From CAZCBX01 sp964497185 (GTDB taxonomy: Bacteria; Bdellovibrionota_G; JALEGL01; JAGRMV01), in assembly GCA_964497185.1 (NCBI GenBank), contig CAZCBX010000010.1, positions 1 to 64,000 on the forward strand: a DNA stretch of 64,000 nucleotides, in the 5' to 3' direction. The position numbers and the translations under genes are program-made. The notes beneath the pieces are model-generated. The model was not told the DNA's origin. It did not search any database and saw nothing but the letters and a program-made list of their open reading frames with translations. Positions within the stretch are counted from its first letter, which is position 1. Every line of letters begins with the position of its first letter. Below are positions 33,764 through 43,070 of the stretch, piece by piece.

Positions 33764-34771
33764 GTGAACATAAGCCATAAACAAAAAATTTTTGCACTAT
33801 CGGCCATTGGTATGACTGGTCTCTGTGCAGCGGGTTTTACATTGTACTTCATGAGTGTACTTTTTATACCATTAACAACCGCTATTTTTTTATACATGCT
33901 CGTTTTGCCGGGCATACAAAAGCTTTCTTTGGATTATCATTTGCCTGATTGGCTGGCTAAAACGTGCATGATGCTGGTCGCTCTGCTCACCCTTGTGTTG
34001 CTTGGATTTGTCTTGGGTATTTCCATCGTCAATTTTGCAGACAATTTTGAGATTTATCGGGACAAAGTTATTGGGGCTGTCACAGATGTGATCAATCGCG
34101 TTCCAGGTATAGAGGCGCCGTGGGATGCAAATGGCAATGGCAAAGGATTGCCGCTTAAAGATATGGTGAAAGCGGCCAAAGACGTGTCAGCGGCTGTATT
34201 TGAACAGCTCGGCAATTTGGGTTTGGTTTTCTTATTCTTATTTTTTATGTTGTTTTCCATTCATACACACCCAAGAGAAGGAAAGTTTGATCGATTGTGC
34301 TTAAAGATTGGCCGCTTTATGTTGATTAAAATAGCCTTGTCATTTGTATCTGCTTTTTGGGCAGGCATTGTATTTTTGCTGGTGGATTTGGATTTGGCCC
34401 TTACCTTTGCATTGCTGGTGTTTATTCTTAATTTTATTCCAAATATTGGTTCGATGATCTCTTCTGTTCTACCTTTGCCCATTGCGTATGCACAGTTTGG
34501 ACTGGGTCCTTCTTTTTGGGTGGTATTGTCAGTGCCAATTTTTTTAGAAATGATCATTGGCAACGTAATTGAGCCAAAATGGATGGGCGATCGTTTTGGC
34601 ATTCACCCAATTTCACTTCTGTGCATGTTGATTGTCTGGGGCGTATTATGGGGTATCGCGGGTGCGTTTTTGGCTGTACCCATTACGGTTGCCTTCTTCG
34701 AGCTGTCCAAACAATATGACTGGCTAGAACCGATCAAAGACTTTTTTGAGGCAAAATGGTTGTCTGACTAA
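33764..34771 (+). CDS. AI-2E/PerM-family permease
   Basis: A 335-residue membrane protein of the AI-2E transporter family with about seven to eight helices and the conserved C-terminal region (PLPIAYAQFGLGPSFWVVLS, GNVIEPKWMGDRFGIHPISL). Members include TqsA, UPF0118 proteins and Na+/H+ antiporter-like proteins, so quorum-signal export and ion transport are both possible. GTG at 33764 is the likely start; no strong ribosome-binding site is visible. It is divergent from the BON-MscS gene. Confidence 0.9.
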   Translation: MNISHKQKIFALSAIGMTGLCAAGFTLYFMSVLFIPLTTAIFLYMLVLPGIQKLSLDYHLPDWLAKTCMMLVALLTLVLLGFVLGISIVNFADNFEIYRDKVIGAVTDVINRVPGIEAPWDANGNGKGLPLKDMVKAAKDVSAAVFEQLGNLGLVFLFLFFMLFSIHTHPREGKFDRLCLKIGRFMLIKIALSFVSAFWAGIVFLLVDLDLALTFALLVFILNFIPNIGSMISSVLPLPIAYAQFGLGPSFWVVLSVPIFLEMIIGNVIEPKWMGDRFGIHPISLLCMLIVWGVLWGIAGAFLAVPITVAFFELSKQYDWLEPIKDFFEAKWLSD

Positions 34772-34775
34772 AGCG

Positions 34776-35003
34776 CTATTTCAAAATGCGATGAATGATA
34801 AAGGGGGCTGCACGAAAGAGCATTTTGCGAGGGCCAGAGAAAACAAGGCTGACTGCGGCCAAGCCCCAAACCAAAGGGTTTTTAGCCAATGAGTCTTGCT
34901 CCGGGTTTCCAGTGTTGTTTTCAAGAAGGGGTTTTTGTCCCAAGTGCAAAAGATAGCTCTTGTGAATATCGGTGTTTACTGGAGGAGTTTTAAAGATTTC
35001 CAT
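34776..35003 (-). CDS. Small protein in a yqjDEK-like operon
   Basis: A 75-residue product with a hydrophobic segment (LVWGLAAVSLVFSG) and a basic tail ending HRILK. GGGAGGA precedes ATG 35003. Its first 28 nt overlap the end of the holin-like gene. By position it corresponds to YqjK, the third gene of the E. coli yqjD-yqjE-yqjK set, though the sequence itself is not a clear match. Confidence 0.6.
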   Translation of the reverse strand: MEIFKTPPVNTDIHKSYLLHLGQKPLLENNTGNPEQDSLAKNPLVWGLAAVSLVFSGPRKMLFRAAPFIIHRILK

Positions 35004-35257
35004 GTGATTCCTCCCGCTACGATGATTAAAATTGCGCCAAGCAAACACTGTGCGGCCGCTGCGCCCATTTGGGATACAAGCCACTGATACAAAGGCAAGC
35101 CAAGGAAGTAAAGTCCAATGCCTGCAATGATGAAGCTAATAAAAATTAAAAAAAGTGAGATCACCAGCAAAAATGCTTTTTGCTGCATTCGATCGGTTTC
35201 CGCTTCGAGCAAGTTTGCGCTGGAAACGATAATTTGAGTTAAGCGTTCAAAGATCAT
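34976..35257 (-). CDS. YqjE-like phage-holin-family membrane protein
   Basis: A 93-residue protein with an amphipathic N terminus and two membrane helices (AFLLVISLFLIFISFIIAGI and CLLGAILIIVAGGITW). This fits the holin-3-6/YqjE family. It follows the DUF883 gene by 11 nt and overlaps the next gene, so the three are cotranscribed, as yqjD-yqjE are in E. coli. Confidence 0.78.
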   Translation of the reverse strand: MIFERLTQIIVSSANLLEAETDRMQQKAFLLVISLFLIFISFIIAGIGLYFLGLPLYQWLVSQMGAAAAQCLLGAILIIVAGGITWKSLKLLQ

Positions 35258-35268
35258 GAAGCGCGTCT

Positions 35269-35547
35269 CTAATCTCTACGAATCAAAAGACCCGCCAACA
35301 GTCCGATGGCTGTGGCGCCCATAAGCATGCTCCATGGGTGCTCTTTGGTCTGTTTTTCGATGTCGTTGGTCCAATCAGAAGCCTTGTCTTGAACAGTGTT
35401 CACATGGCCTTGAATTTGATCAATTTTTTTAAGGACTTCCGAACGAATTTCATCCGTGATTTCAACTGCTTGAGATTTGCCTGATGAAATCGAAGATGAA
35501 AGAATGGATTCAATGTCTTTAACCAGTTTTTGTATTTCTTTGTTCAT
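35269..35547 (-). CDS. DUF883/YqjD-like membrane-anchored protein (second copy)
   Basis: A 92-residue protein with a helical N terminus (IQKLVKDIESILSSSISSGK), and a C-terminal anchor (HPWSMLMGATAIGLLAGLLI) ending R-R-D. This is the DUF883/ElaB layout, where a basic end follows the anchor. ATG 35547 starts the family-like sequence. First gene of the yqjDEK-like operon. Compare the copy at 28659. Confidence 0.82.
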   Translation of the reverse strand: MNKEIQKLVKDIESILSSSISSGKSQAVEITDEIRSEVLKKIDQIQGHVNTVQDKASDWTNDIEKQTKEHPWSMLMGATAIGLLAGLLIRRD

Positions 35548-35654
35548 AAATATCTCTGTACGTTTTCTTTGAAAGAATTGCAAAATTTTCCACATTGTAT
35601 CGGCAACCCGCCCGTGACAAACCTAACCAAAGGAGAGTAGTTGGGGATAAAGGC

Positions 35655-36716
35655 TTAATCGTTACCAAGCCACCCTTTTCGATAAAAATAATAAAGCATC
35701 ACAGCACTGATCAAAACCATAATACCGATGACAATGGGGTAGCCATAGTAGGCTTGAAGTTCGGGTAAATTCCAGGGCGATATTTCAGAATTGAAATTCA
35801 TGCCATAGATGCCAGCAATGAATGTGATGGGAATAAAAATGGTGGAGATGATGGTTAATAGGCGCATCACTTCATTCATTTTGTGGCTAATCATAGACAT
35901 ATAAATATCAACCATGGAGTTGGTAAGCTCACGGTAATTTTCAACAAAATCAAGTAGCTGAACACTGTTGCCGTAACAATCACGAAGGTAGACTTGGGTG
36001 GAAGCCGATATAAATGTGTCGGGTTCCCGCAGAAGGGCGTTTAACATTTCCCGTTGCGGCCAAACCGAGCGGCGTAGCGTGATGAGATCCCGACGAATGC
36101 GATACACTTTTTCGATGGAGCTTTCATGGGGTGTTTGAATGATTTCGGTTTCTAAATCTTCCAATGTGTTACCCAGTTCTTCAAACAATGGAAAATAGGA
36201 GTCAATCAACGCATCCATGATGGCATAAAACAAATAGTCGGCTTTGGATTTACGAATGCGTCCAATATTATTGAGAATACGCTTGCGCACCGTACCAAAG
36301 CAGTCTTGATCGTTCTCTTGAAAGCTAAGCACGAACCCTTTGCCCAAAAACAAGCTGATTTGTTCTTTAGCCAAGCCCGGTTCGAGGCTGAAACGTTGAA
36401 GCACGGCAAAGAGGGTGTCGTTGAACTGTTCGATGTTGGGCCTTTGCGATAAATTGGTTACATCTTCGAGCGCCAACTTATGCAGGTTAAACATTTGCTT
36501 TAATGCCAAAATGGTCGCTTCGGAGCCAAGACCCACCACGTCCACCCACATCACACTCCATTGATTTTTAATGGTTTGAAGTTCACTGACCTCTACATCA
36601 AACTTTTCAACATAATCGGATGCATTGTAAGCGAGCACATTAATTTTGGGGAAGGGCCATGAGGGATCAATGTTGATTTGTCCCGGAACTTGATTGTAGA
36701 TTCTATCGTTTGGCAT
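35655..36716 (-). CDS. corA: CorA-family divalent cation channel
   Basis: A 353-residue CorA-type Mg2+/Co2+ channel. The signature YGMNF lies at the end of the first of two C-terminal helices, and a long helical cytoplasmic domain precedes it (DVVGLGSEATILALKQMFNL, HKLALEDVTNLSQRPNIEQF). It forms a pentameric inner-membrane channel. The next gene downstream on the same strand is the DUF883 operon; the third MscS gene lies 42 bp upstream, so the MscS and CorA genes may be cotranscribed. Confidence 0.95.
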   Translation of the reverse strand: MPNDRIYNQVPGQINIDPSWPFPKINVLAYNASDYVEKFDVEVSELQTIKNQWSVMWVDVVGLGSEATILALKQMFNLHKLALEDVTNLSQRPNIEQFNDTLFAVLQRFSLEPGLAKEQISLFLGKGFVLSFQENDQDCFGTVRKRILNNIGRIRKSKADYLFYAIMDALIDSYFPLFEELGNTLEDLETEIIQTPHESSIEKVYRIRRDLITLRRSVWPQREMLNALLREPDTFISASTQVYLRDCYGNSVQLLDFVENYRELTNSMVDIYMSMISHKMNEVMRLLTIISTIFIPITFIAGIYGMNFNSEISPWNLPELQAYYGYPIVIGIMVLISAVMLYYFYRKGWLGND

Positions 36717-36758
36717 ACCACTCTACCATAGCGATAAATCTGATATTTACCACTGAAT

Positions 36759-37616
36759 TTATGCGTTGGCGTTGAACATATGGACATCTCGTTGAGGGAA
36801 AGGAATGCGAATGCCTTGCTGAAGAAAAGCCTCGTTGATCTGGCACCGAAGTTGGCTATCAATAATGCGGCCGCCCTTGATGGTGTTCATGTTTACCCAG
36901 TAGAGCAGCTCAAAATCCAAAGAGGAATCCCCAAACCCAGTCATTAGTGCAAAAGGTTCGATATCCGATAGAACATCTGGATGGGCCTTGGCCGTTTGTT
37001 CTAGAATTTGTAATACATGCTTTGGATCAGACCCATAGGCTACACCCACCTGTATGCTTCTACGAATTTGCGGATCTCGAAGCGTCCAGTTTACAACTTG
37101 ATTTTCCAAGAACATGCTATTGGGCACAATGACATCGATGTTGTCTGGCGTGATGACCACCGTGCTTCTGGCTCCAATGCGAAAAACAGTACCGATCAGA
37201 TTGTTGACTTCAATGATGTCACCGGGAGAAATCGGTTTTTCCACCATCAAGATGATGCCGCTGATAAAATTTTTGATGATGTTTTGGCTGCCAAAACCAA
37301 CCCCAATGGCCACAGCTCCTCCAATGAAGGTAAATGTTGTCAGAGGTATATTTGAAAGGCTCAAGGCAAAAAAAGTAAAAATGAGCAACAAGGTGTAATA
37401 ACTAAATGCGCTGAGGGTGGCTTCGGAAGATGGAGATAGGCGCCCACGACGTTGAATAGAGCGTGTGAGCACTTTGCTTAGCATTTTTGATGCGATCACA
37501 CCCATTATGATAAGCAGTATGGCCACTACCACATTGCTTAATAAAATGTCCTGATCTCCTACGGCAAAAACTTTTTTATGCCAAGAATTTCGCAACCAAT
37601 GCACCAAATGATCCAT
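36759..37616 (-). CDS. MscS-family mechanosensitive channel (third)
   Basis: A 285-residue channel with three N-terminal helices, the pore helix GGAVAIGVGFGSQNIIKNFI and the beta domain EKPISPGDIIEVNNLIGTVF. The domain order is that of standard MscS. It lies 42 bp upstream of corA on the same strand, pairing a tension-gated channel with a cation channel. Confidence 0.93.
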   Translation of the reverse strand: MDHLVHWLRNSWHKKVFAVGDQDILLSNVVVAILLIIMGVIASKMLSKVLTRSIQRRGRLSPSSEATLSAFSYYTLLLIFTFFALSLSNIPLTTFTFIGGAVAIGVGFGSQNIIKNFISGIILMVEKPISPGDIIEVNNLIGTVFRIGARSTVVITPDNIDVIVPNSMFLENQVVNWTLRDPQIRRSIQVGVAYGSDPKHVLQILEQTAKAHPDVLSDIEPFALMTGFGDSSLDFELLYWVNMNTIKGGRIIDSQLRCQINEAFLQQGIRIPFPQRDVHMFNANA

Positions 37617-37722
37617 ACGTAAGATTTATATCTCAATTTTGTTAAAAATCATACAACCTCAGCGTTTGTATTTAATAAAATAGGGGCTTGGCAGTTAGAG
37701 GAACTTCAACTAAAAGAAAGAA

Positions 37723-39483
37723 GTGAATAAAAAACACAAACTCAACGAATTGGCTTCCACCGCCATTTGTGGCAACGATATTACATCTTCCGTACTGTAT
37801 GTGTCGGCGCTCGCCATTGCTTTTGCTGGGCAATATGCGTGGATTACTTTGTTGATCGTGGCGGGGGTGCTTTTTTTATTTCGAAAAATTTACGCCGAAG
37901 TCGTGGGAGCCATCCCACTCAATGGAGGCGCTTATAACGCGCTATTAAACACAACAAGCAAGTTTATGGCTTCATTTGCGGCCACCTTGACCATTTTGTC
38001 CTACATGGCCACGGCTGTTATTTCCGGCAACGAAGCCATGCACTATTTGCATCACTTGGTTCCATCTTTGCCGATTATTGCAGCAACAGTGGGCTTGTTA
38101 TCTTTATTTGCCATTTTGGCCCTGAGCGGGATTGGTGAGTCTGCCAAAGTGGCCATTGGAATTTTTATTTTTCATTTGGGGTCTTTGTTGGTGTTGAGCG
38201 GGTCCATTGTTTTGTATCTGTTTCGCAATGGTTTTGGACAACTCATTGAGAATCACCAGATGCCAGTAGCCAGTGGCAGCATCACCACGGCAATCTTTTT
38301 GGGTTTTGCGGCTTCTATGTTGGGCGTATCCGGCTTTGAAAGTTCAGCCAATTTTGTGGAAGAACAAAAACGCGGTGTATTTCCAAAAACACTTCGGAAC
38401 ATGTGGATCATCGTATCCATCATTAATCCACTGATGGCGATTTTTGCGTTGTCTCTTTTTGCGGTTCCCACTTTGCAATCGGGTGCCTATCAAAATACGC
38501 TGCTGGTCCAAATGGGTAAACTGGCCGGCGGCTCATGGATTGCTGCGTTGGTATCGATTGATGCCGTTTTGGTACTTAGTGGTGCGGTGTTAACCAGTTA
38601 TGTGGGCGTGACGGGTTTGCTTGAACGCATGACCCTGGACCGAATTCTACCCAATTATTTTTTAGAAAAAAACCGGCGCGGCAGTTCTTATCGCATTATT
38701 CTCATGTTTTTGGCCATGTGTATTTCTGTTTTGCTTATCACCGGGGGTGACGTTCGACTTTTGGCAGGCGTATATACACTTTCTTTTCTTTCGGTGATGG
38801 CGCTGTTTGGCATCGGAAATATCTTATTAAAAATCAAACGTGGCGCGCTTCCTAGACCTGTAAAAGCCAGCTGGTTATCGGTGTTTTTAGCCATCGCAGC
38901 GGTAAGCGTTGCCCTATTGGGTAACATCGTGATGGAGAGAGAGGGATCCACGCAAAGCAATGTTCAAGTATTTTTAAATTACTTTATTCCTTTTATGGCT
39001 TTTATCATCATTATGCTTAATCGCACGCTGCTGCTTCACCTCGTTTTAAATGCAGTGGAGGCTATTTTTCAACCCATGTTGCAAAGTGTGGAAAAAGTAA
39101 ACCGGTCACTGACCGCTACGATCAATGAGATTAACAATCAAGAATTTGTGTTTTTTACCCGTGGAGAAAACATTGCCACGCTCAACAAAGTCATGCTCTA
39201 CATTAGCAACAACGAACATACCAAACAAATCAAAATCGTAACTGTTTTAAGGGAGAACGAAGCACTGCCCAAAATGATGGATCAAGAAATTGATTTTTTG
39301 GATAGAGAATACCCTGAAATTAGCATTGAGTTTGTGGTGCGTAGAGGGGAATTTACCCCTGAATTGATTCGTGAACTTTCCAACGAGTGGGATATTCCCA
39401 TTAACTTTATGTTTATTGGTTCGCCCAGCGATAAATTTCCTTATCGCGTAGAAGAGCTTGGCGGCGTTCGCCTTATTATTTGA
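37723..39483 (+). CDS. APC-family permease with cytoplasmic C-terminal domain
   Basis: A 586-residue membrane protein with about 12 helices (ASTAICGNDITSSVLYVSAL at the start, NGGAYNALLNTTSKFMASFA) in the APC superfamily. After the last helix about 150 residues form a soluble alpha-beta tail (IKIVTVLRENEALPKMMDQE) that looks like a universal-stress-type or regulatory domain. The substrate is unknown. GTG at 37723 is the start; AAAGAAAG is a weak ribosome-binding site. It is convergent with selO, 8 bp between stops. Confidence 0.88.
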   Translation: MNKKHKLNELASTAICGNDITSSVLYVSALAIAFAGQYAWITLLIVAGVLFLFRKIYAEVVGAIPLNGGAYNALLNTTSKFMASFAATLTILSYMATAVISGNEAMHYLHHLVPSLPIIAATVGLLSLFAILALSGIGESAKVAIGIFIFHLGSLLVLSGSIVLYLFRNGFGQLIENHQMPVASGSITTAIFLGFAASMLGVSGFESSANFVEEQKRGVFPKTLRNMWIIVSIINPLMAIFALSLFAVPTLQSGAYQNTLLVQMGKLAGGSWIAALVSIDAVLVLSGAVLTSYVGVTGLLERMTLDRILPNYFLEKNRRGSSYRIILMFLAMCISVLLITGGDVRLLAGVYTLSFLSVMALFGIGNILLKIKRGALPRPVKASWLSVFLAIAAVSVALLGNIVMEREGSTQSNVQVFLNYFIPFMAFIIIMLNRTLLLHLVLNAVEAIFQPMLQSVEKVNRSLTATINEINNQEFVFFTRGENIATLNKVMLYISNNEHTKQIKIVTVLRENEALPKMMDQEIDFLDREYPEISIEFVVRRGEFTPELIRELSNEWDIPINFMFIGSPSDKFPYRVEELGGVRLII

Positions 39484-39491
39484 TCGAGATG

Positions 39492-40928
39492 TTAAGTCCC
39501 ACAAAAGGTTCGTAAAACGACCTGGTCCGGGTTTGGAGGCTGCAACCATTCCGGATTTTTACCTTCGATGCAATAGGGTGTTTGCCACGCCTTGTGAAGC
39601 TGATGACATAAATCGTCTTGGCCTTGATAGGCCTGCTCAATGGCTTGCTCAATGAGGTGATTGCGTGCAATGCAAACCGGATTAACCTTACGCATGGTGC
39701 TTTGAGCTTGCTGGATGTTCAAGGTGTGGCGGCTCAAGCTTTGCTCCCAACGTTGATAAAAATCGGCGGCGGCGGCGGAATGACGCAAGGGCGGTTGGCC
39801 AGGCAAATGATCGTGAAGCATTAAAAACGTTTGTGTGAAATCCAGTTGTTCTTCATGAAACCATTGTAAACATGCCTGAATCAGTTGCATGTCCTGGTCA
39901 TCCGCCTTTAAAATGCCCAGCTTGCGCCCAAAACGATGCAGCCATTGCTGCTCGAAATATGCCTGAGCCTCCTGAATCACTTCACCCAAGCGTTCAAAGG
40001 CATGTTGCTCTTGGTCATCCACCAGTGGTGCCAAAGATTGCGCGAGGACTGATAAGTTCCAAAGCAAAATAGAGGGCTGCTGATTGTAAGCATAACGACC
40101 TTGCTGATCAATGAAGCTAAAAGTTTTGTCTGCCTGAAAATGATCCATGAACGCACAAGGCCCGTAATCAATGGTTTCTCCGCTGATGGCCATGTTGTCG
40201 GTGTTCATCACGCCATGGATAAATCCTACGCTCATCCATTGAGCGACCAAGCGGGTCAGCGCGAAACTTACAGCTTTGAAAAAGGCCAGTGGTTGATTTT
40301 CACTGTCGCGCGCTTCTGGATAATGCACATCGATGCAGTCATCCATCAGTCGTTTCATTGCTTTATGGTCTTGCCGGGCATGAAGATACTCAAACGTGCC
40401 AATGCGTATATGACTGGTGGCCACCCGTGCCAGTATGCCCCCTGGCTCCAATGTTTGTCGCTGCACTTGTTGTTTAGTTCTGACAACACTCAAAGAACGG
40501 GTTGTAGGAATGCCCAGTCCATGCATGGCTTCACTAACCAGATATTCACGAATGGCAGGTCCCAAAGCACTGCGCCCATCGCCCCGGCGGGAAAAAGGGG
40601 TTTGACCGATGCCTTTGAGTTGTAAATCCAAGCGTTGCCCCGCGTTTGTTTGAAGCTCGCCCAACATAAGAGCTCGGCCGTCGCCCAAAATAGGCACAAA
40701 ATGACCAAATTGATGCCCAGCATAAGCCAGCGCGATTGGATCGGCACCGGATGGAAGTGGCTGAGCGGCCGCAAAAGAAAGTTTTTCAGCGGTGGAAAGA
40801 TGGCGCAAGCCAATTTGTTGGGCAAGTGGCTCGTTCCACATCAAGATGGATGCGTCAGGAAAAAGCGCGGGCTGACTTTTTCGAAATAAATGTTCAGAGA
40901 CGTTCTGAATGCGATGCGATTGAATCAC
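39492..40928 (-). CDS. selO: Protein adenylyltransferase SelO
   Basis: A 478-residue pseudokinase-fold AMP transferase (YdiU/UPF0061). Characteristic blocks: FGHFVPILGDGRALMLGE, RLDLQLKGIGQTPFSRRGDG, and GFIHGVMNTDNMAISGETID with the metal-binding N and D. It AMPylates proteins on Ser, Thr or Tyr in redox stress. The C terminus ends TFCGT, with Cys rather than selenocysteine. The DoxX-like gene lies 46 bp upstream on the same strand. Confidence 0.95.
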   Translation of the reverse strand: MIQSHRIQNVSEHLFRKSQPALFPDASILMWNEPLAQQIGLRHLSTAEKLSFAAAQPLPSGADPIALAYAGHQFGHFVPILGDGRALMLGELQTNAGQRLDLQLKGIGQTPFSRRGDGRSALGPAIREYLVSEAMHGLGIPTTRSLSVVRTKQQVQRQTLEPGGILARVATSHIRIGTFEYLHARQDHKAMKRLMDDCIDVHYPEARDSENQPLAFFKAVSFALTRLVAQWMSVGFIHGVMNTDNMAISGETIDYGPCAFMDHFQADKTFSFIDQQGRYAYNQQPSILLWNLSVLAQSLAPLVDDQEQHAFERLGEVIQEAQAYFEQQWLHRFGRKLGILKADDQDMQLIQACLQWFHEEQLDFTQTFLMLHDHLPGQPPLRHSAAAADFYQRWEQSLSRHTLNIQQAQSTMRKVNPVCIARNHLIEQAIEQAYQGQDDLCHQLHKAWQTPYCIEGKNPEWLQPPNPDQVVLRTFCGT

Positions 40929-40974
40929 GAACCCAAAATCCGAGCTTCATAACGATGGTGGATGTATAACATGT

Positions 40975-41325
40975 TTATGGGTTGATCCAGTGGAGTAATG
41001 AAGCTGCTACAAATAAACTAAGCCAAAACAGGCAAAAGGAAGGGATGTATTTATGGATGGGGTTTTTGGCACGAAAGTGGGTTATTTGAGCGGCCAACAT
41101 CAGCGCAGCCATCAACAATGCTGGGTAGGCGGCCAATTTGGGATACCAAATGCCCGCCGCAATGAGGGTTGCAAGAGACATTTTGACCATGCCAATGAAG
41201 TTCCTAAAAAAGTCTGAAAAACCATACTGGTGAAATTCAGCGACGATGTTGTGGTAGCGCACAATCCAAACAAAAAAGATGGACAAAGCGATCATGGCTT
41301 GGGCTATCCATATATATTGATTCAT
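40975..41325 (-). CDS. DoxX-like small membrane protein
   Basis: A 116-residue protein with four hydrophobic segments and the sequence EFHQYGFSDFFRNFIGMVKM typical of DoxX-like proteins. Family members are poorly defined and have been tied to thiosulfate:quinone oxidoreductase and to redox stress. It is directly upstream of selO on the same strand, consistent with a redox-related unit. Divergent from nhaD. Confidence 0.78.
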   Translation of the reverse strand: MNQYIWIAQAMIALSIFFVWIVRYHNIVAEFHQYGFSDFFRNFIGMVKMSLATLIAAGIWYPKLAAYPALLMAALMLAAQITHFRAKNPIHKYIPSFCLFWLSLFVAASLLHWINP

Positions 41326-41418
41326 AGTGGCGTACTCTTTTCTGTTGGTGAGGCAATGTAAGTTCTTCCTTCATAAAACAGAGCATGCTGTGCTGCAAGA
41401 GATTTATTGGATTGTAAA

Positions 41419-41475
41419 TGGGGGTGTGATAAGCACAGCCCCAACAAAGATGGTTGATCCACTCATCATACCATC
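41419..41475 (+). promoter_or_regulatory. Possible structured leader of nhaD
   Basis: Two hairpins stand in the 181-bp region before nhaD. TGGGG(GT)GTG-ATAAG-CAC(AG)CCCCA at 41419-41443 is a stem with a symmetric inner loop, and GATGGT (41449-41454) pairs with ACCATC (41470-41475). No known ion riboswitch is recognised. The pairing could be chance or a protein site. Confidence 0.3.
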
Positions 41476-41506
41476 CGTTGTTTAGGATATTTGTGTTAAT
41501 CTTAAA

Positions 41507-42934
41507 ATGATTCGAATTGAAACCATGCATATTGTTTTTTTATTGATCACAGGAATTTTGAGTCTATTGGTAGGCCCTCATGCATATGCCTCCACCAGTT
41601 CATTGGAACCTGTTTTGGATTTAACCCATCATTGGGCTGGCATTACAGCGTTGGTTTTGTTTGTGCTGTCCTATATTTTCGTGATTCTGGAGGAAAAGCT
41701 GCACTTAAGAAAATGCAAGCCAGTGCTGCTGGCTGCGGGTTTAATTTGGCTTTGTATTTCAGTGGCCTATAGACATCACGACACCCTTGCCATTGGGGAG
41801 GCCATTCGACATTACTTGCTTGAGTTTGCGGAGCTTTTTTTCTTTCTTTTGGTGGCGATGACTTACATCAACGCCATGATTTATAAAGGCGTATTCATTG
41901 AAATGAAAAAAAGACTTGTTCGCAAACGGTTGAGCTATCGCCAGTTGTTTTGGTTTACAGGGATACTGGCTTTTTTACTGTCGCCCATTGCAGATAACTT
42001 AACCACGGCCCTGATTTTTTGTGCGGTGGTCATGGCTTTGGGCAAAGACCAACCCAAGTTCATTGGTTTGGCATGCATCAACATTGTGGTGGCATCCAAT
42101 GCCGGAGGCGCGTTTAGCCCCTTTGGGGACATTACCACATTGATGGTGTGGCAACGCGGGGTGGTCAATTTTTGGGAATTTTTCCATCTGTTTCTACCCT
42201 CGGTGGTTAATTTTGCAGTGCCCGCTGCGGTGATGCAATTTTTTGTTCCCCGTGGCATGCCATCGGACATTGAAAAGCAGAGCAGCGGCATGCGAAAAGG
42301 TGGGGGCGCAATTGTATTTCTATTTTTGTTTACCGTGGCCAGCACAGTGGCGCTGCACACCTTTTTTCATATCCCACCGGTGTTTGGCATGATGATGGGC
42401 TTGTCTTATCTCAAGATTTACGATTACTTCTTGCAACAGCGCAATCGACGCTGGACAAGGTTTATGCGCAAAGTGTTGCAAACGCCCGATGACCCTCATA
42501 AATTCAGCGTCTTTGACAGCGTGGCCCAAGCAGAGTGGGATACGCTTTTCTTTTTCTACGGTGTGATTATGGCCGTCGGTGGTCTTGGGTTTATTGGCTA
42601 CCTCGAATGGACCTCAGTATTTATGTATCAGCAACTGGGCCCCACCACCGCCAACATCTTGGTGGGCTTTTTGTCGGCCCTCATAGATAACATACCGGTC
42701 ATGTTTGCTGTGCTGGCCATGCGGCCCGAAATGTCCCACGAACAATGGCTGCTGGTCACTTTAACCGCCGGTGTTGGGGGCAGCATGCTCTCAGTCGGCT
42801 CGGCCGCTGGCGTGGCTCTAATGGGCCAAGCCAGAGGACACTATACATTCATGAAACACCTACGCTGGACCCCCATCATCGCATTGGGCTTTGGCGCCAG
42901 CATCTGCACCCATATTTGGATCAATGGGCTTTAG
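41507..42934 (+). CDS. nhaD: Na+/H+ antiporter NhaD
   Basis: A 475-residue antiporter of the NhaD/ion-transporter superfamily with an N-terminal signal-anchor and about 12 helices. Diagnostic blocks: FLLSPIADNLTTALIFCAVV, SNAGGAFSPFGDITTLMVWQ and SALIDNIPVMFAVLAM, which hold the conserved membrane Asp residues. It expels Na+ or Li+ in exchange for protons, mainly at alkaline pH. ATGs at 41507 and 41525 are possible starts. The nhaR gene lies 4 kb downstream, not adjacent. Confidence 0.95.
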   Translation: MIRIETMHIVFLLITGILSLLVGPHAYASTSSLEPVLDLTHHWAGITALVLFVLSYIFVILEEKLHLRKCKPVLLAAGLIWLCISVAYRHHDTLAIGEAIRHYLLEFAELFFFLLVAMTYINAMIYKGVFIEMKKRLVRKRLSYRQLFWFTGILAFLLSPIADNLTTALIFCAVVMALGKDQPKFIGLACINIVVASNAGGAFSPFGDITTLMVWQRGVVNFWEFFHLFLPSVVNFAVPAAVMQFFVPRGMPSDIEKQSSGMRKGGGAIVFLFLFTVASTVALHTFFHIPPVFGMMMGLSYLKIYDYFLQQRNRRWTRFMRKVLQTPDDPHKFSVFDSVAQAEWDTLFFFYGVIMAVGGLGFIGYLEWTSVFMYQQLGPTTANILVGFLSALIDNIPVMFAVLAMRPEMSHEQWLLVTLTAGVGGSMLSVGSAAGVALMGQARGHYTFMKHLRWTPIIALGFGASICTHIWINGL

Positions 42935-42963
42935 AAACCTCTGCAAAGGGTGGCAAGCCGTGG

Positions 42964-43036
42964 GGTAAGTGTAGTGGTTAGAGGGCAATGGCTCGCTGCG
43001 CTGCGCTTTACTTGCCCTCTAACCACTACACTTACC
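42964..43036. repeat. Perfect 25-bp inverted repeat
   Basis: The 25-nt arm at 42964-42988 (starts GGTAAGTGTAGTGG, ends AGAGGGCAA) and its exact complement at 43012-43036 flank a 23-nt GC-rich loop (GGCTCGCTGCGCTGCGC core). It lies after nhaD. Without a T tract it is not a classical terminator; it has the look of an intergenic palindromic repeat. Confidence 0.85.
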
Positions 43037-43070
43037 GAGTACTTTTGACAGATACTTTTTTTTGCAGAAG

